The translations under genes and the position numbers were made by a program. Shown here piece by piece: positions 1 to 7,375 of a stretch of DNA of 19,002 nucleotides. Origin of the DNA: an uncultured Clostridia bacterium (GTDB lineage: Bacteria; Bacillota_A; Clostridia; TANB77; CAG-508); NCBI GenBank assembly GCA_944393165.1, contig CALXZF010000045.1, positions 1 through 19,002 on the forward strand, written 5' to 3'. The notes below the pieces were generated by a model that saw only the letters and a list, made by a program, of their open reading frames with translations, was not told the DNA's origin and made no database searches. How positions within the stretch are numbered: the stretch's first letter is position 1; each line of letters starts with the position of its first letter.

Positions 1-15
1 CTCTGCCATTCCCAT
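1..15 (-). CDS. 5' end of an unidentified minus-strand gene (partial)
   Basis: On the minus strand an ATG at 15-13 is preceded by a full AAGGAGG ribosome binding site (complement of 24-30) at about 8 nt spacing. The first five codons read M-G-M-A-E before the window ends; a second in-frame ATG lies at 9-7. The strong site and good spacing support a real gene start, but five residues cannot be assigned to a family. The gene runs leftward, away from the decayed region that follows. Confidence 0.55.
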
Positions 16-134
16 TAAAAATTCCTCCTTAAATATTCATTTGGATGTTTACTATTCCTATATGTTCACTCCATAAGGAGATAATAAAATTAATTAGCTT
101 ATTAGCTAAATTTGTATTAATAATATACCATATT

Positions 135-510
135 TTTAGCTAGAATTCAAGGATTTTAAGATGGCTCTCTTCATTGCATATTCTTTCATAGCCTGTTTTG
201 ATAAAGTTCTATATCTTCTAATTCTTCTTTTGAATATTTTTAATTAAATAATTTGTTATCTCTACATTTATATCCTTAAGGTGTTGTATATGTAATATAT
301 TTTCCTGTATCTGTCCAATTAAGTTGATATCCTAATTTACTTTTTTCTTTTTTAGGAATAACTGAGCTACCTATTTCTAAACATAAGAAAGTCTTGTTAA
401 TTAATATTATTTTCTATTCTTCTAAGTTTAGTATCTACTTTATCCAGTTATTTTACAATAATAATTTTATCTCTTAAACAAGAACTAACAATAAATTTTG
501 TAATAGTCAT
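135..510 (-). pseudogene. Decayed relaxase (mobilization nuclease) remnant
   Basis: On the minus strand, 413 to about 170 translates to a string interrupted by stops that contains GYQLNWTDTGKYITYTTP, stop, GYKCRDNKLFN, stop, KYSKEELE. This resembles, from memory, the C-terminal part of relaxases of clostridial integrative elements (pattern WTD-x-RKYITYTTP-x-G-x-KCRDxKL). An ATG at 510-508 opens MTITKFIVSSCL, which resembles the N-terminus of the same kind of protein (MAITK...). The two ends lie about 100 bp apart, so most of the nuclease domain would have been deleted. In-frame stops and a frame change near 180 show it is dead. The family call rests on recalled motifs and needs a database search. 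Confidence 0.5.
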
Positions 511-536
511 ATTTAATTTTTATTCTCTAGATTCTA

Positions 537-600
537 TTATACTTTTTCTTTTTCAGTTAAGCGTATATTTATTTATATTTAGAAATTCTATTCCTCCCGT
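537..600 (-). pseudogene. Scrap of a mobC-like gene start
   Basis: The minus strand carries a strong ribosome binding site (GGGAGGAA, complement of 591-598). About 20 nt downstream lies a short stretch, 572 to 540, reading INIRLTEKEKV between two stop codons. MobC-type relaxosome accessory proteins often begin with a basic stretch followed by a string like IRxTxxEKE. The position, just upstream of the relaxase remnant and just downstream of the oriT-like hairpins, is where mobC normally sits. The piece is very short, so the call leans mainly on this gene order. Confidence 0.33.
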
Positions 601-624
601 TTTCCCTAAAACAAATTAAAGGGG

Positions 625-691
625 TTTGGGTTTTCCCAATTTTTGCAAGCTCTATTTGTAGTACTTGTACTTACAAATAGGAAGCTTGCAA
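625..691. repeat. oriT-like pair of hairpins
   Basis: Two inverted repeats lie side by side. The first is a 5-bp TTGGG/CCCAA stem around a TTTT loop (626-639). The second is a long hairpin with arms 643-660 and 672-691 (TTGCAAGC...TATTTGTA against TACAAATAG...GCTTGCAA), with a 2-nt bulge and an 11-nt loop. There is no T-tract on either side, and no neighbouring gene needs a terminator here. Read on the minus strand they lie upstream of the mobC-like and relaxase remnants, the place where an origin of transfer is expected. From 692 to about 880 I see no further structure. Confidence 0.4.
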
Positions 692-899
692 TACTATATA
701 TTTGGTATTTAATTACTGTTAATCACAAAATTTAATTGATTATTATTTAAATAAGTATTTACCTTTTTCTAATATTGCTATTTTTAATTTTATTGATAGT
801 CCATTTTAATCTAGCATATTAACCAGCTGAATCGAGGATATTTATATAATGAATTTTAACATATAATAATGACGAGAATATACTATATAAGGGGATCTT

Positions 900-1775
900 A
901 TGGAAGAAAATATAATAGTTCCAACTAATATAGCATATTCATCATGCATACTTAGGAATAACATAGAACAATTAAAGAAAAAGTATCCTTTTTTAGTAAC
1001 TGGCAATATTGGATATAGTGTACTTGGAAAACCATTACCATATATACGAATTGGGAATGGGGTAAAAGAGGTAATGTATAGCTCGGCAATTCATGCAAAT
1101 GAGTGGATTACAGCTGTAGTGTTAATGAAATTTGTGGAAGATTTTTCAAGAAGTTATCAAAACAATGATTTTATATATGGATATAGTTCAAGAGAAATAT
1201 TTAATAATGTTTCAATCTATATAGTTCCAATGCTTAATCCAGACGGAGTAGATTTAGTAACTGGAGTAATACCGGAAAATACAGGAATATATAATCAGTT
1301 TAAAGATATTTCATTAAATTTTCCTAGTATTCCATTTCCTCTAGGCTGGAAGGCAAATTTCAATGGTGTGGATTTAAACTTGCAATTTCCAGCGGGGTGG
1401 GAAAATGCAAGAGCAATTAAATTTGCACAAGGATACACTCGCCCTGCACCTAGGGATTTTGTTGGATATGGGCCTTTAACAGAACCAGAAGCTCTTGCTA
1501 TATATAATTTTACATTAATCCATGATTTTAGATTGATTTTAGCATATCACACGCAAGGAGAAGTTATATATTGGAAATATGCAAATTATTTGCCAGAAGG
1601 CTCACAAGAGATAGGAGAAAGATTTGCAGAATCAAGCGGTTATACATTAGACATAACTCCACCAGAATCAGCTTTTGCGGGATACAAAGATTGGTTTATA
1701 CAAGAATATAATAGGCCAGGATATACAATAGAAGCAGGACTTCGGAGAAAATCCATTACCAATATCACAATTTGA
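900..1775 (+). CDS. M14-family zinc carboxypeptidase, gamma-D-glutamyl-diamino acid endopeptidase type, frameshifted near its 3' end
   Basis: The predicted enzyme cleaves peptidoglycan stem peptides (gamma-D-Glu to diamino acid bond), like Bacillus ENP1/YqgT, but lacks the LysM wall-binding domain. The zinc ligands are visible as H65 and E68 (HANEW) and H217 (AYHTQGE), and the catalytic base as E278 (YTIEAG). NPDG and GVDLNLQFPAGWE are typical of the subfamily. No signal peptide is seen, which suggests action on imported muropeptides. The ATG at 900 has an AAGGGGAT site 4-11 nt upstream. After residue 281 the frame breaks: an extra base near 1743 diverts translation to the odd tail RRKSITNITI. 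The +1 frame continues as GENPLPISQFEQIYNDNIGI and on to TAA at 1825-1827, the normal family C-terminus. The intact protein would be about 308 aa. It is either a recent inactivation or a sequencing error; the catalytic residues precede the break. Confidence 0.85.
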   Translation: MEENIIVPTNIAYSSCILRNNIEQLKKKYPFLVTGNIGYSVLGKPLPYIRIGNGVKEVMYSSAIHANEWITAVVLMKFVEDFSRSYQNNDFIYGYSSREIFNNVSIYIVPMLNPDGVDLVTGVIPENTGIYNQFKDISLNFPSIPFPLGWKANFNGVDLNLQFPAGWENARAIKFAQGYTRPAPRDFVGYGPLTEPEALAIYNFTLIHDFRLILAYHTQGEVIYWKYANYLPEGSQEIGERFAESSGYTLDITPPESAFAGYKDWFIQEYNRPGYTIEAGLRRKSITNITI

Positions 1776-1872
1776 GCAAATTTATAATGACAACATAGGT
1801 ATATTAGTATTAGGTGCAATTTTATAAGAAATGTATCGAATCATCACCCAATAATTTCAGTCATATAAGAAT

Positions 1873-1919
1873 AAAAGTATAATAATCAATTGCTTGAAGT
1901 AATTAATTATTATACTTTT
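1873..1919. terminator. Bidirectional hairpin terminator between convergent genes
   Basis: Arms of 19 nt (1873-1891 and 1901-1919) pair with one mismatch around a 9-nt loop. The plus strand ends in CTTTTATATTATT. The minus strand also ends its stem in U-rich sequence. It lies between the M14 peptidase (+) and the 1949-2677 membrane protein (-), so it can serve both. Confidence 0.75.
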
Positions 1920-1948
1920 ATATTATTCAAAATAATTAAAGTTACATG

Positions 1949-2677
1949 TTAAATATATAAATTAAAGAATTTTAATACTAAAGCAATTCCGTAATAAATT
2001 GCCATTACTATTAAAAATGTTTTAAATGATTTGTTATCATCATCTTCTGCATATAATGACTTGATTGCAAAATAAACTAAAATTGCAGAAATTATAGAGC
2101 AGAATCCAGAAAATGATGAAGTTATCTTAGAAACTTCTGAGCTAATTGAGCTAAATAAAGATAGTATGCTTGCTGCTACAACTGGTAATTTTGCAACTAC
2201 TACAGTAGATACTATAGCCCAATAATGTTTCTTTTTGTTTTGCATTAATAAATAGATTATTCCAGAAAGTAAAGCTACAATAATAACTGGAATTAATATT
2301 GCCATTATTATGCTAAACACACTTGAGAAAGAGCTTACAAAGTAAGACATTATATTTGAGTGGTAGCTATATGAAAATGATTTTACAACATCTATAATTG
2401 CTCCAATACATTCTGCTACAACCCAAATAATCATTATAGCTATTGTTATTTTCATAAATGATTTTGGCTTATTATTTACCTTATTAATTTCGCTATATGG
2501 TGTTTTGAAAATATTTGTTAAAAAGTTTTTTGCTTCATTTGCTTCTTTCTTAAAATCAATATTTTTTGCTTCTGCTTTTTTTTCTGCTTGTGTATTGCTT
2601 GTAGTAGATTCTACTTTGTTTTCTACTTTTACTTCTTCAGCATTTGTATCATTTTGTGGTTCTTTATTTTCCTCCAT
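1949..2677 (-). CDS. Multi-pass membrane protein with acidic disordered N-terminus (Yip1-like architecture)
   Basis: The 242-aa protein has a charged, low-complexity N-terminal tail of about 70 residues (Glu, Lys, Asn, Thr rich), followed by about five hydrophobic segments, approximately at residues 75-97, 118-145, 152-176, 188-207 and 220-240. A soluble tail followed by a five-helix bundle resembles YIP1-type and related small membrane proteins of Clostridia. I see no diagnostic motif and do not assign a function. The start ATG has a GAAAGGAAG site upstream (minus strand, about 10 nt). The gene is monocistronic: divergent from the aminopeptidase and converging on the shared terminator at 1873-1919. 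Confidence 0.75.
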   Translation of the reverse strand: MEENKEPQNDTNAEEVKVENKVESTTSNTQAEKKAEAKNIDFKKEANEAKNFLTNIFKTPYSEINKVNNKPKSFMKITIAIMIIWVVAECIGAIIDVVKSFSYSYHSNIMSYFVSSFSSVFSIIMAILIPVIIVALLSGIIYLLMQNKKKHYWAIVSTVVVAKLPVVAASILSLFSSISSEVSKITSSFSGFCSIISAILVYFAIKSLYAEDDDNKSFKTFLIVMAIYYGIALVLKFFNLYI

Positions 2678-2798
2678 ATAAACACTTCCTTTCTTTTATT
2701 TCACATATATTAAACTACAAAATTTAAAATTTGTAAATATGTATACTAATATATATTAAATTATTGGATATAATATTAACAAATTTTAAAAATTAATA

Positions 2799-2827
2799 TT
2801 GAAAAAGTTGATTAGAGAATATATAAT
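2799..2827 (+). promoter_or_regulatory. SigA-type promoter of the M18 aminopeptidase gene
   Basis: TTGAAA (2799-2804), a 17-nt spacer and TATAAT (2822-2827). Transcription would begin about 20 nt upstream of the start codon, giving a very short leader that contains just the ribosome binding site. Confidence 0.65.
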
Positions 2828-2854
2828 TAGTAATAATTGGAAAGGAGCGATTGT

Positions 2855-4261
2855 ATGGCAGAGAAAAATGAAATTGATACATTAAAAGAAAAACTTTTTA
2901 ACAAAAAGGAAAATGGTTGGAATTCAGTAAAGGACAGAGAAGCCATTTTCAATTATGCGAATGGGTATATTAACTTTATGAACAAATCAAAAACAGAAAG
3001 AGAAATTGTAAAAAGCAGTAAAGAAATAGCTGATAGTAATGGATTTAAAGATATAAAAGAAGTAGATACATTAAAAGCAGGAGATAAGGTTTATTATATC
3101 AATAGAGGAAAAAGCATGTATTTGGCAATTATAGGTAAAGAGGATATTGAACATGGAGTAAACATCATAGGTGCACATGCAGATTCACCAAGACTTGATT
3201 TAAAACCAAATCCAATATATGAAGATTGCGAATTTGCATATTTTAAAACACACTATTACGGTGGAATAAAGAAATATCAATGGACTACAATACCGCTAAG
3301 CATTCACGGAGTTATTGTAAAAGCAAATGGCGAAAAAATAGAAGTAAACATTGGTGAAAAAGATGATGACCCAATATTTACTATTACAGATTTATTACCA
3401 CACTTGGCACAAGACCAAATGGAAAAGAAGTTAAAAAATGGAATAGACGGAGAAGATTTGAACCTATTAATAGGTAGCATTCCATACGAATCTAATGTGC
3501 CAGAAGGTGTAAAATTAAACATATTAAATATATTAAATAAAAAATATGGAGTAACAGAAAAAGATTTCTTAAGTGCTGAGATAGAGCTAGTTCCTGCTAT
3601 GAAGTGTAGAAGCATGGGATTTGACGAAAGCATGGTAGCAGGATACGGACAAGACGATAAAGTGTGTGTTTATACTGAATTAACAGCATTGGTAGACATG
3701 AAAGAAACTCCAAATAAGACTGCAGTATGTATTATATCTGACAAAGAAGAAATAGGAAGTATGGGAAATACAGGTATGGAATCACATGTTTTCGATACAT
3801 TTATGGCAGAAATTTTAAATAAACTTGGAGTAAATAAACCTAATTTATTAGATAAAGTGTTTTGCAATTCAAAGATGTTGTCAGCAGATGTAGATGCTGG
3901 TTTAGACCCTATATATGCAAATGTGTCTGAAAAAAATAATGCAGCTCATATAGGAAGAGGTGTAGGACTTAATAAATATACTGGAGCTAGAGGAAAATCT
4001 GGCGCATCAGATGCAAATGCAGAATTTGTTGCAGAAATTAGAAATATATTTGAAAAAAATGATATTAGATATCAAATATCAGAGTTGGGAAAAGTAGATG
4101 TTGGAGGAGGAGGAACAATTGCATATATTCTAGCAAATAAAGGAATAGATGTAATAGATTGTGGAGTACCTGTTCTTTCAATGCATTCACCTTATGAGGT
4201 AACAAGCAAGTTTGATATTTATGAGGCATACAGAGGATATAAAGCATTTTTTGAAAGTTAA
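2855..4261 (+). CDS. apeA: M18-family metalloaminopeptidase (ApeA type)
   Basis: A cytosolic zinc aminopeptidase that removes N-terminal residues (acidic or neutral) from peptides; M18 enzymes form dodecameric shells. Family motifs: GAHADSPRLDLKPNP with zinc ligand H108, YGQDDK with the bridging aspartate (D267 or D268), DKEEIGS with E298/E299, SADVDAG with D345, and SMHSPYE with H444. The length of 468 aa fits the ApeA branch. The open frame extends upstream to a TTG at 2837, but the AGGAG box (2843-2847) lies inside that extension, 7 nt before the ATG at 2855, so 2855 is the true start. It has its own promoter and a strong terminator. Nothing looks damaged. Confidence 0.93.
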   Translation: MAEKNEIDTLKEKLFNKKENGWNSVKDREAIFNYANGYINFMNKSKTEREIVKSSKEIADSNGFKDIKEVDTLKAGDKVYYINRGKSMYLAIIGKEDIEHGVNIIGAHADSPRLDLKPNPIYEDCEFAYFKTHYYGGIKKYQWTTIPLSIHGVIVKANGEKIEVNIGEKDDDPIFTITDLLPHLAQDQMEKKLKNGIDGEDLNLLIGSIPYESNVPEGVKLNILNILNKKYGVTEKDFLSAEIELVPAMKCRSMGFDESMVAGYGQDDKVCVYTELTALVDMKETPNKTAVCIISDKEEIGSMGNTGMESHVFDTFMAEILNKLGVNKPNLLDKVFCNSKMLSADVDAGLDPIYANVSEKNNAAHIGRGVGLNKYTGARGKSGASDANAEFVAEIRNIFEKNDIRYQISELGKVDVGGGGTIAYILANKGIDVIDCGVPVLSMHSPYEVTSKFDIYEAYRGYKAFFES

Positions 4262-4265
4262 ATAT

Positions 4266-4305
4266 AAAAGTAAGATAGAGAGAGTATTTTCTATCTTACT
4301 TTTTT
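4266..4305 (+). terminator. Rho-independent terminator of the aminopeptidase gene
   Basis: A perfect 13-bp stem (4266-4278 with 4291-4303), a 12-nt loop and a run of six T's (4300-4305) lie five bases after the stop codon. Confidence 0.85.
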
Positions 4306-4349
4306 GATAAGCAATATTTTAGTTCAAAAAGGCTAAAAGAATAGAAAAA

Positions 4350-4378
4350 TTGACAATATTTACATAAAGTGGTAAAAT
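4350..4378 (+). promoter_or_regulatory. SigA-type promoter of the kinase-ParB-like fusion gene
   Basis: TTGACA (4350-4355), a 17-nt spacer and TAAAAT (4373-4378), placed 26 nt upstream of the ATG at 4405. With the terminator just upstream, this makes the fusion gene an independent unit. Confidence 0.75.
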
Positions 4379-4404
4379 AAATTGTGTATAGGAGGAACGG
4401 AAAA

Positions 4405-5631
4405 ATGAGAAATACAGTAATTAAAAATAAAATTATTGCATTATCAGGTCAACCAGTAAGCGGAAAGGGGTCAACAACAAAGGCTTTAACACAAAAATTA
4501 GAAGAAATGGGTTATGACGAGAATAATATTCATATTATAGCAACAGGGGATAAGTTTAGAAAGTATTTTAATGTCTTAGTGGATTTTGTCAGAAATATAT
4601 ATGATCCAATAAATTCTATAGCACTATCAGAAACTGAAGAAATTCGAAATCTTACAAATAATCCAGAAAGAAGAAAAATATTAACCGATTCAATTATTAA
4701 ACTAAAAAGTAAGGGAATTGACTTAAAAAATTTTTCAATAGAGCAAGCCAATAATTTAGTGGAGTTAGCGGAAGTAAGAGAAGTGATAGATAATTTAATT
4801 GATGAAGATATTATAAATAAAGGAAAAGAAATAAATTCTAAAGAGCAACCAGATGATATATGGATTATAGACTCAAGATTAGCTTTTCATAATGTACCAG
4901 ATTCATTTTCTGTTAGATTAACAACTTCTCCAGATATAGCTGCTAAAAGATTATTAAAAGATAGTACTAGAGGAAAAGAAGATAGTAACTATAATTCTCT
5001 TGAAGAAGCAAAAGAAAATAGAGAAAAAAGAAGAATTGGAGAACAGAAAAGATATCTTGAAATATATGGAGTAGATTTGGAAGATCCAAATAATTATGAT
5101 TTGATTATTGATACTTCATATGCTAGTATAGATGACACAGCTGAAACTATTCTTAAATGTTTGGATTATTATGTGGAAGGAAAATATTTTGCAAAGAATT
5201 GGACAAGTCCTAAGAAGTTACTTCCATTGCAAAGAGAAATGGATACTTTATCAAGAGCAGAATACACTATTGATGAGATGATAGAAAAAATAGATTCAGT
5301 AGGATATTTACCAAATCAACCAATAGATATTATCGAAGTAGACGGATACCAAGCTATAATAGAAGGTCATCATAGAAATTTTGCAGCTGCATATTTAGGA
5401 AAAACACTAGTACCATATGAAGTAATGGCAAAAGATGATGAAACATTACCTGGTTATGGGGGTACAGCAAGGGAAAGATTAAATGGACTAAACACAAGAG
5501 ATGTAATAGCACATGAATATTTTATAAAAGAAAGTAAAAGAAATAATGATCAACAATTTTCTTATAATGAAGTTTATCCAGAACTTTATGCACGCTTAAG
5601 AAGTAAAGAAAAAGAAGAAGAAACACGATAA
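4405..5631 (+). CDS. Fusion of a cytidylate-kinase-like P-loop kinase with a ParB/sulfiredoxin-like domain
   Basis: Two modules are visible in 408 aa. Residues 1 to about 250 look like a type-2 cytidylate kinase or related nucleoside-monophosphate kinase: P-loop GQPVSGKGST (15-24), a strand DDIWIIDSRLAFH that resembles the Walker-B/substrate-side region, an Arg/Lys-rich lid (SLEEAKENREKRR, then RYLEIYGVDLEDPNNYDLIIDTS). Residues about 290-375 resemble a ParB N-terminal or sulfiredoxin/SerK-type fold: IDIIEVDGYQAIIEGHHRNFAAAYLG, with the phosphate-binding-type motif EGHHR at 320-324. ParB/Srx-fold proteins include nucleases, CTPases and small-molecule kinases, so the substrate is open. The frame extends to 4384, but GGAGG at 4391-4395 sets the ATG at 4405 (9-nt spacing). 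It has its own promoter and is followed by a bidirectional terminator. The kinase half is fairly certain, the second domain likely, and the biological role unknown. Confidence 0.8.
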   Translation: MRNTVIKNKIIALSGQPVSGKGSTTKALTQKLEEMGYDENNIHIIATGDKFRKYFNVLVDFVRNIYDPINSIALSETEEIRNLTNNPERRKILTDSIIKLKSKGIDLKNFSIEQANNLVELAEVREVIDNLIDEDIINKGKEINSKEQPDDIWIIDSRLAFHNVPDSFSVRLTTSPDIAAKRLLKDSTRGKEDSNYNSLEEAKENREKRRIGEQKRYLEIYGVDLEDPNNYDLIIDTSYASIDDTAETILKCLDYYVEGKYFAKNWTSPKKLLPLQREMDTLSRAEYTIDEMIEKIDSVGYLPNQPIDIIEVDGYQAIIEGHHRNFAAAYLGKTLVPYEVMAKDDETLPGYGGTARERLNGLNTRDVIAHEYFIKESKRNNDQQFSYNEVYPELYARLRSKEKEEETR

Positions 5632-5645
5632 GGAGTAATAAAAAC

Positions 5646-5679
5646 AAAAAAGTATATACAAAACTGTATATACTTTTTT
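5646..5679. terminator. Bidirectional terminator (fusion gene and tRNA-Arg)
   Basis: A perfect 15-bp stem (5646-5660 with 5665-5679) around an AAAC tetraloop has an A-run at its 5' end and a T-run at its 3' end, so it ends transcription from both sides. It separates the fusion gene (+) from tRNA-Arg (-). Confidence 0.85.
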
Positions 5680-5688
5680 ACATATATA

Positions 5689-5765
<77 letters not shown>

Positions 5766-5782
5766 ATATAAATGCAATAAAT

Positions 5783-5811
5783 ATAATAGCACCTTTTCTT
5801 ATAAAAGTCAA
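5783..5811 (-). promoter_or_regulatory. SigA-type promoter of tRNA-Arg
   Basis: On the minus strand TTGACT (complement of 5806-5811), a 17-nt spacer and TATTAT (complement of 5783-5788) end 17 nt before the tRNA 5' end. Confidence 0.7.
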
Positions 5812-5914
5812 TAAAAATTGTAGAAAAAATTGAAAAATTAGTGTATAATCCTAATAAAGAAGCAAAAAATGCATAATATAAAGTAATAATATAAATAGTA
5901 AAAGAGGATAATAT

Positions 5915-6622
5915 ATGGAAAATAATAAAAAAATAACTATTCACCATTTGTTTTGGTACTTTTTAATTTTTAGTATTTTAGGTTTAATAATAGAAACAAT
6001 TTATTGCTATATCACAACAGGAGTATTAGAAAGCCGAAAAGGTCTTCTATGGGGGCCATTTTGTCCAGTATATGGAGTGTGTGGTGCTGGATTAATATTT
6101 GTGTTAGATAAATTAAATTATAAGGAAACTATTAAGTTATTTATAGCGGGATTCGTTTTTGGCTCTATAGGAGAATACCTTTTGAGTTATGGACTAGAAT
6201 CAATATATGGTGTTAGATTTTGGGATTATTGTTATTTGCATCATAATCTAAATGGTAGGATAAGTTTAATTTTTTCATTGTATTGGGGTATTTTAGCAGT
6301 ATTGCTTATAAAATTTGCAAAACCATTAATAGATAAAATAGTAGGAAAATTTAAACCGCATATAAGAAATATTATAGAACTTGGCATTTTTATATTTTTG
6401 TGTGTTGATTGTATATTTACTATATGGGGGATTCAAACTTATCAAAATAGAGTGTTATATGGAAAAGAATATAAAGCAGAGACAAATAATATCGTTTGCC
6501 AGATTAGAGAAAATATTGAAAATAATTATTTTACAAATGAAAGAATATCATTCACATTTCCTAATTTAAGAGTTAAAGATGAAAACGGTAATGAAATCTG
6601 GATTAAGAGCCTTATAGAATAA
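5915..6622 (+). CDS. CmpB-type putative ABC-transporter permease-like membrane protein
   Basis: The 235-aa membrane protein matches the Firmicutes family annotated as putative ABC-transporter type IV (ABC_trans_CmpB). Typical blocks are LLWGPFCPVYGVCGAG (about 43-59), GEYLLSYGLESIYGVRFWDY (about 86-105, with the E-Y and RFWDY motifs) and LNGRISLIFSLYWG (about 110-124). There are about five or six membrane segments and a soluble tail of about 50 residues. No ATPase is adjacent, and the family's function is not established. The ATG at 5915 has an AGAGGA site. A possible promoter is TATAAT at 5844-5849 with a poor -35 (TAGAAA, 5821-5826). Its stop codon lies inside the converging gdt1-like gene: the two overlap by 11 bp. 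Confidence 0.85.
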   Translation: MENNKKITIHHLFWYFLIFSILGLIIETIYCYITTGVLESRKGLLWGPFCPVYGVCGAGLIFVLDKLNYKETIKLFIAGFVFGSIGEYLLSYGLESIYGVRFWDYCYLHHNLNGRISLIFSLYWGILAVLLIKFAKPLIDKIVGKFKPHIRNIIELGIFIFLCVDCIFTIWGIQTYQNRVLYGKEYKAETNNIVCQIRENIENNYFTNERISFTFPNLRVKDENGNEIWIKSLIE

Positions 6623-7217
6623 AGCCTAAGGCTCCAAATATCAAAAATAATATTCCAGAAAACTTTTTCATTTTTTCTTCGGAAATATATTTACTTAAAA
6701 ATTTTCCTGAAATGATTGCAATAGAATCACTTGCAATCATACCTAAAATAGCGCCGATTATTAGCATTATTTTATAAGAAGGGTATTGTATACCAAAACC
6801 AAGTGAAGCTAAAAAGGTTTTGTCACCCAATTCTCCAACTAAAATAGATAAAGCTATTATAAAAGTATAATTTATTTTTAAATTAGATATTTTTTTGATA
6901 AGTCCGTCTTTTGCATTGTCATTAGAACGGATTTTTTCTTTTTTAGGAAGTAATGACAAGATACCTACTAAAATGAAAGAACTGTAAGTAAAGAATTTTA
7001 TAATTTCTTGAATATTACTATTTTCTAATAATCCAATTTTGCTTCCAAACAAGATTGCCATTCCATGACTAAAAAATGAACCTAGAGCTATTCCAAGGAT
7101 TATATTTCTAGTTTTAACCCCTCCTGAAAAAGATAGAACAAGTAGTTGGGTTTTATCTCCAAGTTCAGCAATAAAGACCATGATAAAAGCGATAAACAAA
7201 GGATAAAGAAATTCCAT
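6612..7217 (-). CDS. GDT1/TMEM165 (UPF0016) family cation transporter
   Basis: The 201-aa membrane protein is built as an internal repeat with two signature motifs E-L-G-D-K-T: ELGDKTQLL at about 18-26 and ELGDKTFLAS in the second half. These mark UPF0016/GDT1 transporters, whose bacterial members export Mn2+ (yeast and human relatives move Ca2+/Mn2+ against H+). There are about six helices. Translation start is unusual: no Shine-Dalgarno directly precedes the ATG at 7217, and the only good one (AAGGAG, complement of 7249-7254) lies about 31 nt upstream, separated by a 7-bp hairpin. I find no yybP-ykoY Mn riboswitch in the upstream gap, although that switch often controls this family. Confidence 0.92.
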   Translation of the reverse strand: MEFLYPLFIAFIMVFIAELGDKTQLLVLSFSGGVKTRNIILGIALGSFFSHGMAILFGSKIGLLENSNIQEIIKFFTYSSFILVGILSLLPKKEKIRSNDNAKDGLIKKISNLKINYTFIIALSILVGELGDKTFLASLGFGIQYPSYKIMLIIGAILGMIASDSIAIISGKFLSKYISEEKMKKFSGILFLIFGALGFIL

Positions 7218-7226
7218 AAAAAATTA

Positions 7227-7254
7227 GTATGATAGGAAAAATCATACGCTCCTT
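7227..7254 (-). promoter_or_regulatory. Shine-Dalgarno separated from the start codon by a hairpin
   Basis: Minus-strand order: AAGGAG (7254-7249), one base, a perfect 7-bp stem GTATGAT/ATCATAC (7247-7241 with 7233-7227) with loop TTTTCCT, then TAATTTTTT (7226-7218) and the ATG at 7217. Folding the hairpin leaves about 10 nt between the site and the ATG, a normal spacing. The loop's TCCT could also pair with AGGA of the ribosome binding site. Confidence 0.5.
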
Positions 7255-7346
7255 TCTGTAAAATTTTCATGTAGATAATAAAATGTATTCATTTTATAAG
7301 TAATTATGAATTAAATTTTTGAAATGTGAATTTTATGTGAAATATA

Positions 7347-7375
7347 TTGATTAAGTAAAAAAATAATGCTAATAT
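7347..7375 (+). promoter_or_regulatory. Extended -10 SigA-type promoter of the ABC operon
   Basis: TTGATT (7347-7352), a 17-nt spacer that ends in TGC (an extended -10 TGn), and TAATAT (7370-7375), 45 nt upstream of the GTG start. Confidence 0.7.

Noticed and set aside
2837..2854. Upstream TTG as start of the M18 aminopeptidase
   Set aside because: The AGGAG box lies inside this extension, 7 nt before the ATG at 2855.
5830..5849. TTGAAA (5830) with TATAAT (5844) as a promoter of the CmpB-like gene
   Set aside because: The spacer is only 8 nt, which is not functional for SigA. The -10 may work with a weaker -35 at 5821.
7168..7246. 26-codon minus-strand frame starting next to the AAGGAG upstream of the GDT1-like gene
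   Set aside because: The spacing is only 3 nt and the product (MIFPIILIFYG...) overlaps the real gene out of frame. A leader peptide cannot be excluded, but there is no positive evidence.
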